NCBI RefSeq assembly: GCF_003201655.1
Contig: NZ_QJJU01000008.1
Coordinates: 1 to 64,000, forward strand
Direction: 5' to 3'
DNA: 64,000 nt
Source: Mycolicibacterium moriokaense
Lineage (GTDB): Bacteria > Actinomycetota > Actinomycetes > Mycobacteriales > Mycobacteriaceae
Part shown: piece after piece, positions 52,250 to 62,519 of the stretch
How positions within the stretch are numbered: the stretch's first letter is position 1
Layout: each line of letters begins with the position of its first letter
Notes under the pieces: generated by a model
The model's input: the letters and a program-made list of their open reading frames with translations, nothing else
Databases searched by the model: none
What the model was told of the DNA's origin: nothing
Translations under genes and position numbers: made by a program

Positions 52250-52267
52250 ACTGCACACGCGTGCAGT
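52250..52267. promoter_or_regulatory. Inverted repeat upstream of the peptide-cobN unit
   Basis: ACTGCAC (52250-52256) and GTGCAGT (52261-52267) form a perfect 7-bp dyad with a 4-bp centre, 27 bases before the peptide start. It is a candidate operator for cobN or, alternatively, the terminator stem of the convergent side. Confidence 0.45.
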
Positions 52268-52356
52268 AGTCAGAAAGTACGACGTAACGGGCCAGAAATG
52301 ATCATCTTGTGTGGCACGGATCACCGCGCCTCGCATTGTGGCCGCGGTCACATTCG

Positions 52357-53814
52357 TCAGGCGGTGCGTACTTCGTAGTCGTCTGTGCGCGGCGTGCTCA
52401 GCAGCTCGCGGTGCCGGATCGGTGTCCAGGGAAACAGCTCGGGCAGACCGTCCTTGCCCAGGTACCAGCTCTTGCAACCCGTCATCCAAACCGTTTGCGG
52501 CATTGCGGCTTTCATCTCTTCGTTGTAGTTCTTGGTCGCCGCCTCGGTCGGCGCCGCGGCAACGACTCGGCCGTCGCGAATCTGGTTGATCCACCACATC
52601 GCGTAGTCGGCCTGATTCTCGGCGATCATCACCAGTGATTGATTACCGATCGGCGAATGCGGGCCCATCAACATGAACAGGTTGGGAAAGCCAGGGACCG
52701 CGACCGAGCGGTACGCGCGGGGCCCGTCCTCCCAGGCCTCGTCGAGCGTGAGGCCGTTCTCGCCGACGATCTCCATCGGGCGGACATAGGCGCGGGCGTC
52801 GAACCCGGTGGCCAGCACAAGCAGATCGGCGACGTGCAACGTTCCGTCCGCGGTGACGACCCCGTTGGGCTGGACGTGGTCGATGGCTTCGCTCACAACT
52901 TCGACGCCGGGCTTCTGGATGGCCTGGTAGTAGTGGCCGGCGAGAATCTGTCGCTTGCACATCGCCTGGTAGTCGGGAGTGAGCCTGCGACGCAGGTCGG
53001 GATCGCGCACCGAGAATCGCAGATTGACACGGCACAACCACTGCATCAACCCTCGCTGGAAACACGGTTCGACGGCCGCGCGCCCCAGCATGTTCTCGAT
53101 ATAGAACTGCCAGAACCGGTAGCCGAGTCTGTTCAGGACCGGCCAGCGCCGCATCGCCGCCTTCGTGAAGCGCGAGTATCGCACGTTCGGCGACGGCATC
53201 ACCCACTGCGCCGTGCGTTGAAAGATCTTGAGACCCCGTACTTTTCCGCCGAGCTCGGCGCTGATCTGCACGCCGGTCGAACCCGTCCCGATCAATCCGA
53301 TCCGTTTGTCGGGCAACGAAATCGAATGGTCCCAGCGCGCGGAGTGAAACGACGGACCCGCGAACGTGTCCAGGCCGGGGATGTCCGGGTACCGCGGCAC
53401 CCGCAGCACGCCGGTCGCCGTGATGAGGACATCGAACACTTCCTCACCGTCGTCGGTGCCGACGCACCACTGCCCGTCGCGGTAGCGGGCCGATCTGACT
53501 TCCGTGCCGAATCGGATATGCCGACGGATGCCACGTTCGGTCGCGACCTGCTGAAAGTAGGAATGGATCTCCGGACCCGGTGACATGAACCGCGACCAGC
53601 CAGGGTTGGGCCGGAACGAATACGAGTAGAAACGCGAAGGGACATCGCATGACAGGCCGGGATAGGTGTTGTCGCGCCAGGTCCCGCCGACCTCGTCGGC
53701 CTGTTCGAAGACGGTGAAGGTGTCGATGCCGGCGTCCTGAAGTTTGGCAGCCATGCAGAGGCCGGACATCCCTGCACCGATGATCGCGACCTTCAAGATG
53801 CGCTTCTCCGCCAC
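52357..53814 (-). CDS. Flavin-containing (Baeyer-Villiger-type) monooxygenase
   Basis: 485 residues. FAD-binding [20 protein letters not shown] (9-28), [20 protein letters not shown] (~41) and the NADPH-binding [16 protein letters not shown] (~173). The Baeyer-Villiger fingerprint region is around [15 protein letters not shown] (~151). It inserts one oxygen into a ketone or hydroxylates a substrate. Same strand as cobN but separated by the dyad region; divergent from the TauD gene. Confidence 0.93.
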   Translation of the reverse strand: MAEKRILKVAIIGAGMSGLCMAAKLQDAGIDTFTVFEQADEVGGTWRDNTYPGLSCDVPSRFYSYSFRPNPGWSRFMSPGPEIHSYFQQVATERGIRRHIRFGTEVRSARYRDGQWCVGTDDGEEVFDVLITATGVLRVPRYPDIPGLDTFAGPSFHSARWDHSISLPDKRIGLIGTGSTGVQISAELGGKVRGLKIFQRTAQWVMPSPNVRYSRFTKAAMRRWPVLNRLGYRFWQFYIENMLGRAAVEPCFQRGLMQWLCRVNLRFSVRDPDLRRRLTPDYQAMCKRQILAGHYYQAIQKPGVEVVSEAIDHVQPNGVVTADGTLHVADLLVLATGFDARAYVRPMEIVGENGLTLDEAWEDGPRAYRSVAVPGFPNLFMLMGPHSPIGNQSLVMIAENQADYAMWWINQIRDGRVVAAAPTEAATKNYNEEMKAAMPQTVWMTGCKSWYLGKDGLPELFPWTPIRHRELLSTPRTDDYEVRTA

Positions 53815-53911
53815 CGTGACCCCCTTACCGCGTTTCGAACGCTACGCCCGAGTTCGGATCGTGATCAGCCAAACCGTTGACCTCGCGCGCGACGCCTGCG
53901 GAAATGGACGC

Positions 53912-54832
53912 GTGACTGAATCCATTGATGTGGTGAAGCTGGGCGCGAACATCGGCGCCCGCATCGACGGCGTACGGCTGGCAGGGAAGCGCGGCACCGA
54001 GACCGTCACGGCGATCAACGACGCGCTGCTCGAGCACAAGGTGATCTTCTTCCGCGACCAGCACGACCTGGACGACGACGGCCAGCTCGCGTTCGCCCGC
54101 ACACTTGGCACACCGACGACCGCGCATCCGACGCTGTCGGAGGGCGCAGCTGTGCTGCCGATCGACTCGCGGTACGACAAGGCCAACAGCTGGCACACCG
54201 ACGTGACGTTCGTCGACCGCATCCCGAAAGCATCTCTGCTGCGTGCTGTCTCGCTGCCTGCCTACGGCGGCACCACGACATGGGCGTCGACCGAGGTGGC
54301 CTACGACCAGCTGCCCCCGCCGCTGCGCGTGCTCACCGAGAATCTCTGGGCGGTGCACACCAACACCTACGACTATGCGGCCGACTACGACGGCAGGCAC
54401 GACGACCTCACCGACGCGGTGCGCGAATACCGCAAGGAATTTGTGCGCGAGTACTACGAGACCGAACATCCTGTGGTGCGGGTGCACCCCGAAACCGGCA
54501 AGCGTGTACTGCTGCTCGGCCACTTCATCAAGCAGTTCGTCGGATTGAGCCAGGCAGAGTCGGCGACGTTGTTCGGTCTGCTGCAGGCCCGAGTCATCAA
54601 ACTGGAGAACACTATTCGCTGGAACTGGCAGCCAGGCGATCTGGCCATCTGGGACAACCGCGCCACCCAGCACTATGCCGTCGCCGACTACGACGACCAG
54701 TACCGACGGCTCAGCCGCGTCACGCTGGCCGGAGACATCCCCGTCGACGTACACGGCCAACACAGCCGCGCCGTCGTCGGGGATGCCTCCGCGTATTCGG
54801 ATGTGGTCAGTCCCATAGCGCTGGCGAGCTGA
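53912..54832 (+). CDS. TauD/TfdA-family 2-oxoglutarate dioxygenase
   Basis: 306 residues from GTG 53912. Iron ligands WHTDVTF (His, Asp; ~92) and the distal His in [20 protein letters not shown] (~253) followed by the 2-oxoglutarate-binding Arg. [20 protein letters not shown] (~45) is the family start. It resembles alkylsulfatases that release sulfite or sulfate, but the substrate cannot be fixed. The reading frame before 53912 lies in the monooxygenase gene on the other strand. Confidence 0.92.
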   Translation: MTESIDVVKLGANIGARIDGVRLAGKRGTETVTAINDALLEHKVIFFRDQHDLDDDGQLAFARTLGTPTTAHPTLSEGAAVLPIDSRYDKANSWHTDVTFVDRIPKASLLRAVSLPAYGGTTTWASTEVAYDQLPPPLRVLTENLWAVHTNTYDYAADYDGRHDDLTDAVREYRKEFVREYYETEHPVVRVHPETGKRVLLLGHFIKQFVGLSQAESATLFGLLQARVIKLENTIRWNWQPGDLAIWDNRATQHYAVADYDDQYRRLSRVTLAGDIPVDVHGQHSRAVVGDASAYSDVVSPIALAS

Positions 54833-55141
54833 CTACAGCCGGTCCATTTCGCGCGACATGAGCGCGTTGTCCAGCCAGACATGCCGCTTCGGGTAGTGCT
54901 GTCGCGCAGCCGGCTTCTCAGACGCCGCGAACATCGCCTGAACTGCAGTGCTGACGGCGTGGACGGTGTCGCTCCACCGGCGGGTCTTCGCCGGAGGTAG
55001 CGCCACCGCCGCCGCCGTGCTGAGAAGCACCTGCTGTTCGGTGATCAGCGCCTGCGTGTCAGTCGAGGATGGCGCCGAGGTAACCAGCGTCTCCATGCTC
55101 TCGTCGAGTGCGGGGCTAAATGTCGTTGCCATGTCGGTCAT
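54833..55141 (-). CDS. Conserved-looking mycobacterial hypothetical protein
   Basis: 102 residues from ATG 55141 with GGGAGC seven bases upstream. Starts MTDMATTFSPALDESMETLV, then EQQVLLSTAAAVALPPAKTR and a C-terminal HAVSTAVQAMFAASEKPAAR / HYPKRHVWLDNALMSREMDR. No signal peptide. Mostly helical. No function known. Confidence 0.65.
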   Translation of the reverse strand: MTDMATTFSPALDESMETLVTSAPSSTDTQALITEQQVLLSTAAAVALPPAKTRRWSDTVHAVSTAVQAMFAASEKPAARQHYPKRHVWLDNALMSREMDRL

Positions 55142-55415
55142 TTGAGTTGCTCCCACTGTGTGTTCCGTGGTGTCCTGGTGACCCGGATCCCCCATGGGAG
55201 AAAAATTAACGCCGCTGGGGACGCATCTCACGCGTAGACGGGTACTCGTTTATCTGGTTAACTCCCGCAGCCATACGCAGGTACGGGCCCGAGCGCACGT
55301 CGCACCGGCTTTCGTACCGAGGGCTACGTTCGCCACAGCAACGTTCGGCCAGTTGCGCGGCACCGCTCAGAGCCTCCGATAGCCCTGACGAGCGGTCGCG
55401 CCGTACCGTGATCGA

Positions 55416-56534
55416 GTGGCCAGAACCCGCGATCGCGACGCCTGCCCGGGTGCTTTGCAGCTGCACCAGGCCGCAGACGGCGCTCTGGCGCGAGTACGGC
55501 TACCTGGCGGCATGATCTCGGCGCGACAGTTGGAAGCACTCGCGCACGCCGCGACGAGGTTCGGATCCCCGGCCATGGAACTGACGTCACGCGGCAACAT
55601 CCAGCTGCGGGCCATCACCGACACCGCGGCGGTCGCCGAAATGGTTGCAGCGGCAGGCCTGCTGCCGTCGCAGACTCATGAGCGGGTGCGCAACATCGTC
55701 GCGTCGCCGTTGTCCGGCCGTGCCGGCGGGACGACCGATATCCGAAGACTGGTCAGCGAATTGGACGACGCCATTCAGTCCGAGCCCGCGCTGGCCGAAT
55801 TGCCAGGCAGGTTCTTGTTCGGTCTCGACGACGGCCACGCCGACATCTCGGGCCTCGCCGCCGATGTGGGCGCACACTTTGTCGACGAGGACACCGCTGC
55901 CCTGGTGCTGGCGGGCCAAGATACCGGTGTGCGGCTGGCGAGACCCGACGTCGTGCCCGCGCTGATCGCAATCGCGACTCGGTTCGTCGCAACCCGCGGA
56001 AAGGCGTGGCGGGTAGCCGAACTGGCCGATCCGTCCCTGCTGCTGGAGCACTTCACCGCGAGCGCTGCGCCAGGGGCGATGTGGCCGCCTGTCGTGCTGC
56101 CGCCGGTCGGCTGGCTTACGCAAGACGACGGACGTGTGGCGCTTGGAGCCGCGGCGCCGCTGGGCGTGCTTCAGGCCAGGGTCGCTGAGTACCTCGCGGC
56201 GATCGACGCGCCCCTGGTGATCACGCCGTGGCGTTCGGTTCTGGTCTGCGACCTCGACGACGGCGTCGCCGATGTAGCGCTTCGCGTGCTGGCGCCGATG
56301 GGGTTGGTTTTCGACGAGCACTCGCCGTGGCTGGCGGTCAGCGCTTGTACGGGAAGCCCCGGCTGCGAGCATTCGGCCGCCGACGTTCGCGCGGATGCCA
56401 CGGCGGCGCTTGACGTGCCTGCCGACGGACACCGGCACTTCGTCGGGTGCGAACGCGCGTGTGGCAGCCCGCCCGTTGGAGAGGTGCTTGTGGCAACCGG
56501 AGACGGATACCGGCTGCGTAAGCCCCACCCGTAG
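55416..56534 (+). CDS. cobG: Precorrin-3B synthase CobG
   Basis: 372 residues from a GTG. Two nitrite/sulfite reductase ferredoxin-like half-domains: LARVRLPGGMISARQLEALA (~22) with GSPAMELTSRGNIQLRAI, and the second at ~200-370. Iron-sulfur/siroheme-type Cys lie in SACTGSPGCEHSAADV (~308) and HFVGCERACGSPPVGE (~345). It carries out the oxygen-dependent step making precorrin-3B. First gene of cobG-cobH-cobIJ. No B12-box motif is visible in the 180 bases upstream. Confidence 0.95.
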   Translation: MARTRDRDACPGALQLHQAADGALARVRLPGGMISARQLEALAHAATRFGSPAMELTSRGNIQLRAITDTAAVAEMVAAAGLLPSQTHERVRNIVASPLSGRAGGTTDIRRLVSELDDAIQSEPALAELPGRFLFGLDDGHADISGLAADVGAHFVDEDTAALVLAGQDTGVRLARPDVVPALIAIATRFVATRGKAWRVAELADPSLLLEHFTASAAPGAMWPPVVLPPVGWLTQDDGRVALGAAAPLGVLQARVAEYLAAIDAPLVITPWRSVLVCDLDDGVADVALRVLAPMGLVFDEHSPWLAVSACTGSPGCEHSAADVRADATAALDVPADGHRHFVGCERACGSPPVGEVLVATGDGYRLRKPHP

Positions 56535-56543
56535 GGTGAGCGG

Positions 56544-57170
56544 GTGCTCGACTACCTCCGCGACGCGGCCGAGATCTATCGGCAGTCGTTCGCGACGATC
56601 CGCGCCGAGGCGGACCTGTCGCGGTTCCCGGACGATGTCGCGCGGGTGGTGGTGCGACTGATCCACACCTGCGGGCAAGTCGACGTTGCCGAGCACGTCG
56701 GCTTCAGCGATGACGTCGTCGCCAAGACCAACGCCGCACTGATCGCGGGCGCGCCCGTCTTGTGCGATTCGTCGATGGTTGCCGCGGGCATCACCAAGTC
56801 CCGGCTGCCTGCCGACAACGAGGTGGTGGCGCTGGTGGCCGACCCCAGAGCGGCCGATCTGGCCGACCGCACCGGCACGACGCGATCGGCTGCCGCCGTT
56901 GACCTGTGGGCGGACCGTCTCGGTGGGGCCGTGGTGGCCATCGGCAACGCGCCCACCGCGCTGTTCCGGTTGCTGGAGCTCATCGACGACGGCGCCCCAA
57001 CCCCGGCCGCAGTGCTCGGCGGCCCCGTCGGGTTCGTCGGCTCGGCGCAGTCAAAACAGGAACTGATCGACCGGCCTCGCGGCATGGCGTACCTCGTCGT
57101 CCAGGGCCGCCGCGGTGGCAGCGCGATGGCCGCCGCCGCCGTCAACGCGATCGCGAGTGATCGGGAATGA
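56544..57170 (+). CDS. cobH: Precorrin-8X methylmutase CobH
   Basis: 208 residues from a GTG nine bases after cob[21 protein letters not shown] (~9) is followed by [20 protein letters not shown] (~35) with the catalytic His, then [20 protein letters not shown] (~72) and [20 protein letters not shown] (~163). It moves a methyl from C-11 to C-12 to give hydrogenobyrinate. Its ATGA junction with cobIJ couples translation. Confidence 0.96.
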   Translation: MLDYLRDAAEIYRQSFATIRAEADLSRFPDDVARVVVRLIHTCGQVDVAEHVGFSDDVVAKTNAALIAGAPVLCDSSMVAAGITKSRLPADNEVVALVADPRAADLADRTGTTRSAAAVDLWADRLGGAVVAIGNAPTALFRLLELIDDGAPTPAAVLGGPVGFVGSAQSKQELIDRPRGMAYLVVQGRRGGSAMAAAAVNAIASDRE

Positions 57171-58636
57171 GCAGAGGCAGGCTGTGGGGTGTCGGGCTGG
57201 GGCCCGGCGATCCTGAACTGGTGACCGTCAAGGCGGCCAGGGTGATCGCAGAGGCCGACGTCATCGCGTACCACAGCGCACGCCACGGCCGCAGCATCGC
57301 GCGCGGGATCGCCGAACCCTACCTCCGGCCCGGCCAGATCGAAGAGCACCTGGTCTACCCGGTCACCACCGAGACCACCGACCATCCGGGCGGCTACGCC
57401 GGTGCGATGGAGGATTTCTACCGCGAGTCGGCTGACCGCATCGCCGCGCACCTCGAAGCAGGCCGCAGCGTCGCCCTGCTCGCGGAGGGCGACCCGCTGT
57501 TCTACAGCTCCTACATGCACATGCACACACGGCTGACACAACGGTTCGACGCCGTCATCGTCCCCGGTGTGACGTCGGTTAGCGCGGCCTCGGCGGCGAC
57601 CGGCACCCCACTGGTCCAGGGTGACGAGGTGCTGACGATCCTGCCAGGAACGCTGCCTGCAGAGGAGTTGAAGCGTCGACTCGCCGACACCGACGCCGCC
57701 GTTGTCCTCAAGTTGGGTCGCTCGTATCCGGCTGTGCGAGAAGCACTTTCGTCTGCAGGACGGCTGGACGAAGCTTTTTACGTGGAGCGGGCAAGCACCC
57801 CGCTTGAGCGTGTGATGCCGGCGGGCGAAGTCGACGACGAGAGCGTGCCGTACTTCTCGCTGGCGATGCTCCCTGGCGCAGCGCGGCGGAACGCGGTAAA
57901 CGGCAGCGTCGCGGTGGTGGGTCTCGGCCCCGGCGACACCGATTGGATGACCCCGCAGAGCCGACGCGAACTCGCCGCCGCCACCGATCTCATCGGCTAC
58001 GGCCCCTATCTCGACCGGGTCGGCACTCGCGACGGTCAGCGCCGCCACCCCAGCGACAACACCGACGAGCCTGCGCGTGCCCGGTTGGCGTGCACGCTGG
58101 CCCAGCAAGGGCGCGCGGTCGCGGTGGTGTCCTCCGGCGACCCCGGCGTATTCGCGATGGCGACGGCCGTGTTGGAGGAGGCCAAGCAGTGGCCTGGCGT
58201 GCAGGTGCGGGTGATCCCGGCGATGACGGCCGCGCAGGCCGTCGCCAGCCGGGTCGGCGCCCCGCTGGGCCATGACTACGCGGTCATCTCGCTGTCCAAT
58301 CGGCTGAAGCCGTGGGACGTCATCGAGCAGCGTCTCACGGCCGCCGCGCAAGCCGACCTAGTCCTGGCGATCTACAACCCCGCGTCGAAGACCCGCACCT
58401 GGCAGGTCGGCGCGATGCGGGATCTGCTGCTGGCCAATCGCGACCCCGGTACTCCGGTGGTGATCGGCCGCGATGTGTCGGGGCCACGGGAAGAGGTGAA
58501 GGTGGTCAGGCTCGCCGACCTCGATCCCGCCGACGTCGACATGCGCTGCCTGCTGATCGTCGGATCGTCACAGACGCAGTGGTACTCCGATGATTCCGGG
58601 GACCGGGTCTTCACGCCGCGCAGATACCCCACCTAG
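57167..58636 (+). CDS. cobIJ: CobI-CobJ fusion (precorrin-2 C20 and precorrin-3B C17 methyltransferase)
   Basis: 489 residues. Two tetrapyrrole methylase domains: CobI at 1-~235 ([38 protein letters not shown]) and CobJ at ~243-489 ([47 protein letters not shown]). Both bind S-adenosylmethionine. The fusion is as in Rv2066. It joins the two consecutive methylations around the CobG step in one chain. Confidence 0.96.
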   Translation: MSRGRLWGVGLGPGDPELVTVKAARVIAEADVIAYHSARHGRSIARGIAEPYLRPGQIEEHLVYPVTTETTDHPGGYAGAMEDFYRESADRIAAHLEAGRSVALLAEGDPLFYSSYMHMHTRLTQRFDAVIVPGVTSVSAASAATGTPLVQGDEVLTILPGTLPAEELKRRLADTDAAVVLKLGRSYPAVREALSSAGRLDEAFYVERASTPLERVMPAGEVDDESVPYFSLAMLPGAARRNAVNGSVAVVGLGPGDTDWMTPQSRRELAAATDLIGYGPYLDRVGTRDGQRRHPSDNTDEPARARLACTLAQQGRAVAVVSSGDPGVFAMATAVLEEAKQWPGVQVRVIPAMTAAQAVASRVGAPLGHDYAVISLSNRLKPWDVIEQRLTAAAQADLVLAIYNPASKTRTWQVGAMRDLLLANRDPGTPVVIGRDVSGPREEVKVVRLADLDPADVDMRCLLIVGSSQTQWYSDDSGDRVFTPRRYPT

Positions 58637-58648
58637 GATCTGACCCTC

Positions 58649-59719
58649 ATGCAGACCATTCCAAGGGGCCCGGAAGATGTAACGCCGTCATGGCTCGGCT
58701 CGGTTCTGGGCACCGAGGTCAAACGCGTCGACGTGGAGCCGATCGGCACGGGTCAGACCGGTGCCACCTACCGGGTTTCGGCGACATACGCAGCCGAGCG
58801 ATCCGACCTGCCAGGCTCATTCGCGATCAAGTTGTCCGCACAGGACGACGCGGTCCGCGAGCGCGTGGCCCTCGGCTACCGATCCGAGGTCGAGTTCTAC
58901 TCGCGGATCGCCAACGAGATGCGTATCCCCGTTCCCCGGAGCTTCCACACCGACATCTCCGAGGACGGCGCGGATGTCGTACTGCTTCTCGCGGATATGG
59001 CGCCCGCGGTCCAGGGCGATCAGATCGCGGGCTGCACGGCAGCCGAAGCTCGCTTGGCGGCGGAGGCACTGGCAGGGCTGCACGGCCCGAGCTGGTGCGA
59101 TCCGGAGTGGATGAACCTGTCGGCCATCTCGATGCCGAAGCCGGGCGACGACGATGCGGCCAAAGGCCTCGGTGACATCTCAAAGATGGCCGCCGACATT
59201 GTGATCGACAGGCTCGGCGCGAAAATCAGCGGAGAGGACCAGGAGACTCTGGTCGCCGCCATGTCTGCGGTGACTCCTTGGTTGATGGTCGAACCGAAGC
59301 GGTATGCACTGATGCACGGTGACTACCGGCTCGACAACATGCTCTTCGATCCCGACCGGACTCGCATCACCGTGGTGGATTGGCAGACCGTCGGAATCGG
59401 CCTTCCTGGAAGGGATCTCGCCTACTTCACCGCAACCAGCCTCGACCCGGTGATGCGGTCGGAGGTCGAGCGGGACTTGGTCGACGACTACCACCGGTCG
59501 CTGCTCGGCTACGGCATCACCGACTACGACTTCGACATCTGTTGGCGCGATTACCGTCTCGGTGTGGTGCAGGCGCCGCTGCTCGTCGCCTTGGGGACGG
59601 CGTTCGCGTCGTCGACGGACCGTGGCGACGAGATGATGCTGGCCATGCTGAGCCGGGGGTGCCAGGCGATCCGGGAGCTCGGAACGCTCGACCTGATCAG
59701 CAGCTACCAGTCGATCTGA
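58649..59719 (+). CDS. Aminoglycoside-phosphotransferase-like kinase
   Basis: 356 residues. TGQTGATYRVSATYAAERSD and SFAIKLSAQDD (~55, Lys), catalytic loop HGDYRLDNMLFDPDRTRITV (~223) and VVDWQTVGIGLPGRDLAYFT (~241). It is closely similar to the N-terminal half of the 661-residue fusion at 33542-35527. It takes the place of the blaC/sigC region found between cobIJ and cobK in M. tuberculosis. Substrate unknown; probably a small hydroxylated metabolite. Confidence 0.88.
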   Translation: MQTIPRGPEDVTPSWLGSVLGTEVKRVDVEPIGTGQTGATYRVSATYAAERSDLPGSFAIKLSAQDDAVRERVALGYRSEVEFYSRIANEMRIPVPRSFHTDISEDGADVVLLLADMAPAVQGDQIAGCTAAEARLAAEALAGLHGPSWCDPEWMNLSAISMPKPGDDDAAKGLGDISKMAADIVIDRLGAKISGEDQETLVAAMSAVTPWLMVEPKRYALMHGDYRLDNMLFDPDRTRITVVDWQTVGIGLPGRDLAYFTATSLDPVMRSEVERDLVDDYHRSLLGYGITDYDFDICWRDYRLGVVQAPLLVALGTAFASSTDRGDEMMLAMLSRGCQAIRELGTLDLISSYQSI

Positions 59720-59833
59720 CCCAGGCCGCGGCCGCTGTTACATCAACTGCAACAGGGGTACCTGCCTGGCGGGACTTCCGTTCCACGCGCGTCATCAAAT
59801 GATGACGGCGGCGGGAGGGATGCACCTGCCCAT

Positions 59834-60562
59834 TCACTGGGGCGTCGATACCACCCATCTCACAGCGTCGTCGACAGTGGCCACCGTGGCAACGTTAGGG
59901 GGCAGCGGCGGTCGGTCCACCATCACCACCGCAACGCCGAGCGCCGCCGCAGCATCCAGTTTGGGCCGCGTCATCTGCCCACCGCTGTTCTTAGTGACCA
60001 ACGCGTCGACGCGGTGGTCGCGAAGCAACGCCAGTTCGTCGTCGTAGTGATATGGCCCGCGCGACAACACGAGCTGGTGGCGGCGAGGCAAGGTGTCCGG
60101 GTCCGGTGCGGTGACCGCGCGGATCAGAAACCACGCGTCGACGTCGGCGAAGGCCGCCGTGCCGGATCGCCCCGTGGTCAGGAACACCCGCGAATACCGC
60201 TCGGCGGCAACGGTTTTTGCCGCCTCCGCGTCGGAGGCGACGCCGATCGCATCACCGCGAGGCCAGGCGGGGCGGGCCAGCACCAGATGGGGCAGACCCA
60301 GTTCGTCGCATGCGGTCGCGGCGTGGGCCGAGATGGTCGCGGCGTAGGGATGGGTGGCATCGACGACGGCGTCGACCTTCGCATCGATCAGCCACCGCCG
60401 CATCCCCTCGACACCGCCGAAGCCGCCGATGCGTACCTCGCCGACCGGCATCGCGGGATCCGGCACACGGCCCGCCAGAGAGCTGACCACGTCGACCTCA
60501 GAGTGCAGACGTGCCGCGAGCGCGCGTCCCTCCGACGTACCCCCGAGCAGCAGTACCCGCAT
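59834..60562 (-). CDS. cobK: Precorrin-6A reductase CobK
   Basis: 242 residues from ATG 60562 (a TTG one codon earlier is possible). MRVLLLGGTSEGRALAARLH start with the NADPH loop, then VDAVVDATHPYAATISAHAA (~64) and VDALVTKNSGGQMTRPKLDA (~185). It reduces precorrin-6A with NADPH. Overlaps the cobM stop by one base (TGATG). Convergent with the kinase gene, with 114 bases between. Confidence 0.95.
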   Translation of the reverse strand: MRVLLLGGTSEGRALAARLHSEVDVVSSLAGRVPDPAMPVGEVRIGGFGGVEGMRRWLIDAKVDAVVDATHPYAATISAHAATACDELGLPHLVLARPAWPRGDAIGVASDAEAAKTVAAERYSRVFLTTGRSGTAAFADVDAWFLIRAVTAPDPDTLPRRHQLVLSRGPYHYDDELALLRDHRVDALVTKNSGGQMTRPKLDAAAALGVAVVMVDRPPLPPNVATVATVDDAVRWVVSTPQ

Positions 60563-61317
60563 CAATGCCGTCCCCGCCGCACGCGTCCCGACGAATACAG
60601 GTAGCTGTCGGAAAAGCCCTCAGCGGCAAGCACATCCCCTACCACGATGACCGCGGTGCGGGTGACGCCAGCGGCCTTCGTCTCCTCGGCGAGGTCGGCC
60701 AGCGGGCATCGCACCACGGTCTGCTGCGGCCAGCTGGCGAATGCCACCACGGCACACGGGGTTTCCGGGCTATAACCACCGTCCAGCAGTTGGGGCACGA
60801 TCGCGTCGATCTGCGCGGCGGCCAGATGCAGCACCAGCGTCGAACCCGGCGTCGAGAGCGTCTGCAGGTCCTCCCCCGGTGGCATAGCGCTTGACAGCGT
60901 CGCTACCCGCGTCAACGTCACCGTCTGCGCGACCCCCGGCACGGTGAGTTCGCGGCCCAACACCGCTGCGGCGGCTGCGAACGCCGGCACTCCGGGCACG
61001 ATCTGGTAGTCGATGCCGAGCGCGTCAAGCCGTCGGCATTGTTCGGCGAGCGCGCTATAGATCGACGGGTCACCCGAGTGCAGCCGCGCCACGTCGAGTC
61101 CCGCCGCGTGGGCATCGGCCAATTCGGTGATGATCTGGTCGAGGTTCAGTGGGCCGGTGTCGATCACCCGGGCGCCTGCCGGGCACAGCGCCAGCAGGTC
61201 CTCCGGCATGATCGATCCGGCGTACATGCAGACACCGCAGCGACTGAGCAGCCGCTGACCGCGCACGGTGATGAGATCGGCGGCGCCTGGCCCAGCACCG
61301 ATGAAGTAGACCGTCAT
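60562..61317 (-). CDS. cobM: Precorrin-4 C11-methyltransferase CobM
   Basis: 251 residues, same as typical CobM. VYFIGAGPGAADLITVRGQR (3-22), CMYAGSIMPEDLLALC (~34), ARLHSGDPSIYSALAEQCRR (~77) and VPGVPAFAAAAAVLGRELTV (~104) are the methylase motifs. It transfers a methyl from SAM to C-11. The start overlaps the cobL stop (ATGA), so cobL-cobM-cobK are coupled. Confidence 0.95.
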   Translation of the reverse strand: MTVYFIGAGPGAADLITVRGQRLLSRCGVCMYAGSIMPEDLLALCPAGARVIDTGPLNLDQIITELADAHAAGLDVARLHSGDPSIYSALAEQCRRLDALGIDYQIVPGVPAFAAAAAVLGRELTVPGVAQTVTLTRVATLSSAMPPGEDLQTLSTPGSTLVLHLAAAQIDAIVPQLLDGGYSPETPCAVVAFASWPQQTVVRCPLADLAEETKAAGVTRTAVIVVGDVLAAEGFSDSYLYSSGRVRRGRH

Positions 61318-62519
61318 CGCGTGGTCACCGACCACTGTGTGACGGGCATGGCGGGCCGCCAGCCTGTGAACGCGCCCAGCGGCTCCCCGCTGTAGTGCTG
61401 GAACCGGCGAAGCTCGCCGCCTACCCGCGAATACCACTGCGCGAGAACAGCTTCTGACTCAGCAGTGACGGCGTTGACCACCAGCCTGCCGCCTGCGGGC
61501 AGCCGTTCATAGCAGGCCTGCAGCAGCCCGGGTTGGGTCAGGCCGCCGCCGATGAAGATCGCCGACGGTCGCGGCAGCCCGTCGACGCCTCCGGCACTCA
61601 ACACGATTTCGTCGAACGCACCAGGCGCCTCGCCGCGTACGTCAACGATGGCTCCGTGCGCCAGCGCGTTCTCGGCGATCCGTTTACGGCGCTGTTGGTC
61701 GCGTTCGAATGCCACTGCCCGACAACGCGATCCGCTGCGGCACCACTCGATCGCGATGCTGCCCGATCCAGAGCCGACGTCCCACAGCAACTCGCCCGTC
61801 CTGGGTGCCAGCGTTGCGAGGGTGACCGCCCGCATCGACTGTTTGGTGATCTGCCCGTCGTGGGCGAACGCGTCGTCGGGCAGCACCGACAACCGGGAAT
61901 CGTCGGGCAGGTACCGCACCGCCACCACGTTGAGGTCGTCGACGTCATCGGGTGGATTAGCCGCCCACTCGCGCGCGGTGGTGTCGCGACGGCGCTCGTC
62001 GGGGCCCCCGAGTTGTTCGAGCACTGTCAGTTCGGAGTCGCCGCGACCGCTACCGGCGAGGAGCCGGGCCAGCGCGGCGGGGCTGGAGCCGTCGCGGCAC
62101 AGGACGACGGCCTGCCCTCCGCGCCGCACTGCCGAGTCCGGTTCGGCGGTCATCAGGCTGATCACCTCGGTGTCCTGCACCGCCCACCCGAGCCGCGCGC
62201 ATGCCAGGGCCACCGACGATACGTGTGGCAACACCACGACCTGGTCCGCGCCAAGCAACTTGATAAGCAAGCGACCGACGCCGTGCAGCATCGGGTCCCC
62301 GCTGGCGAGCACGTGCACATCGCCATCGATGTCGCGCAGGGTTTCCAGCGTGCCGAGCATCGGCGACGGCCACTGCCTGCGCTCCGCCTTGACGGTGTCG
62401 TCCAGCAGACCCAGCTGGCGCTGTGCTCCGTAAATGACTGTTGCCCTGTGCAACTCGGCCAACGACGGCGCGGTCAGCCCGGCCATGCCGTCGGCCCCGA
62501 TGCCGACCACCACGATCAT
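61314..62519 (-). CDS. cobL: CobL, precorrin-6B methyltransferase (decarboxylating)
   Basis: 401 residues. An N-terminal CbiE-like methylase domain (VGIGADGMAGLTAPSLAELH; LASGDPMLHGVGRLLIKL, ~80) and a C-terminal CbiT-like domain (LAPRTGELLWDVGSGSGSIA, ~232; PSAIFIGGGLTQPGLLQACY, ~325). It methylates C-5 and C-15 and removes the acetate carboxyl. ATG 62519 was chosen by the ATGA overlap with the SDR stop; an upstream start at 62597 would extend into that gene. Confidence 0.95.
   Translation of the reverse strand: MIVVVGIGADGMAGLTAPSLAELHRATVIYGAQRQLGLLDDTVKAERRQWPSPMLGTLETLRDIDGDVHVLASGDPMLHGVGRLLIKLLGADQVVVLPHVSSVALACARLGWAVQDTEVISLMTAEPDSAVRRGGQAVVLCRDGSSPAALARLLAGSGRGDSELTVLEQLGGPDERRRDTTAREWAANPPDDVDDLNVVAVRYLPDDSRLSVLPDDAFAHDGQITKQSMRAVTLATLAPRTGELLWDVGSGSGSIAIEWCRSGSRCRAVAFERDQQRRKRIAENALAHGAIVDVRGEAPGAFDEIVLSAGGVDGLPRPSAIFIGGGLTQPGLLQACYERLPAGGRLVVNAVTAESEAVLAQWYSRVGGELRRFQHYSGEPLGAFTGWRPAMPVTQWSVTTR

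Noticed and set aside
55232..55415. Possible cobalamin riboswitch before cobG
   Set aside because: No B12-box-like AGGAGACC segment or matching pairing could be found by eye.
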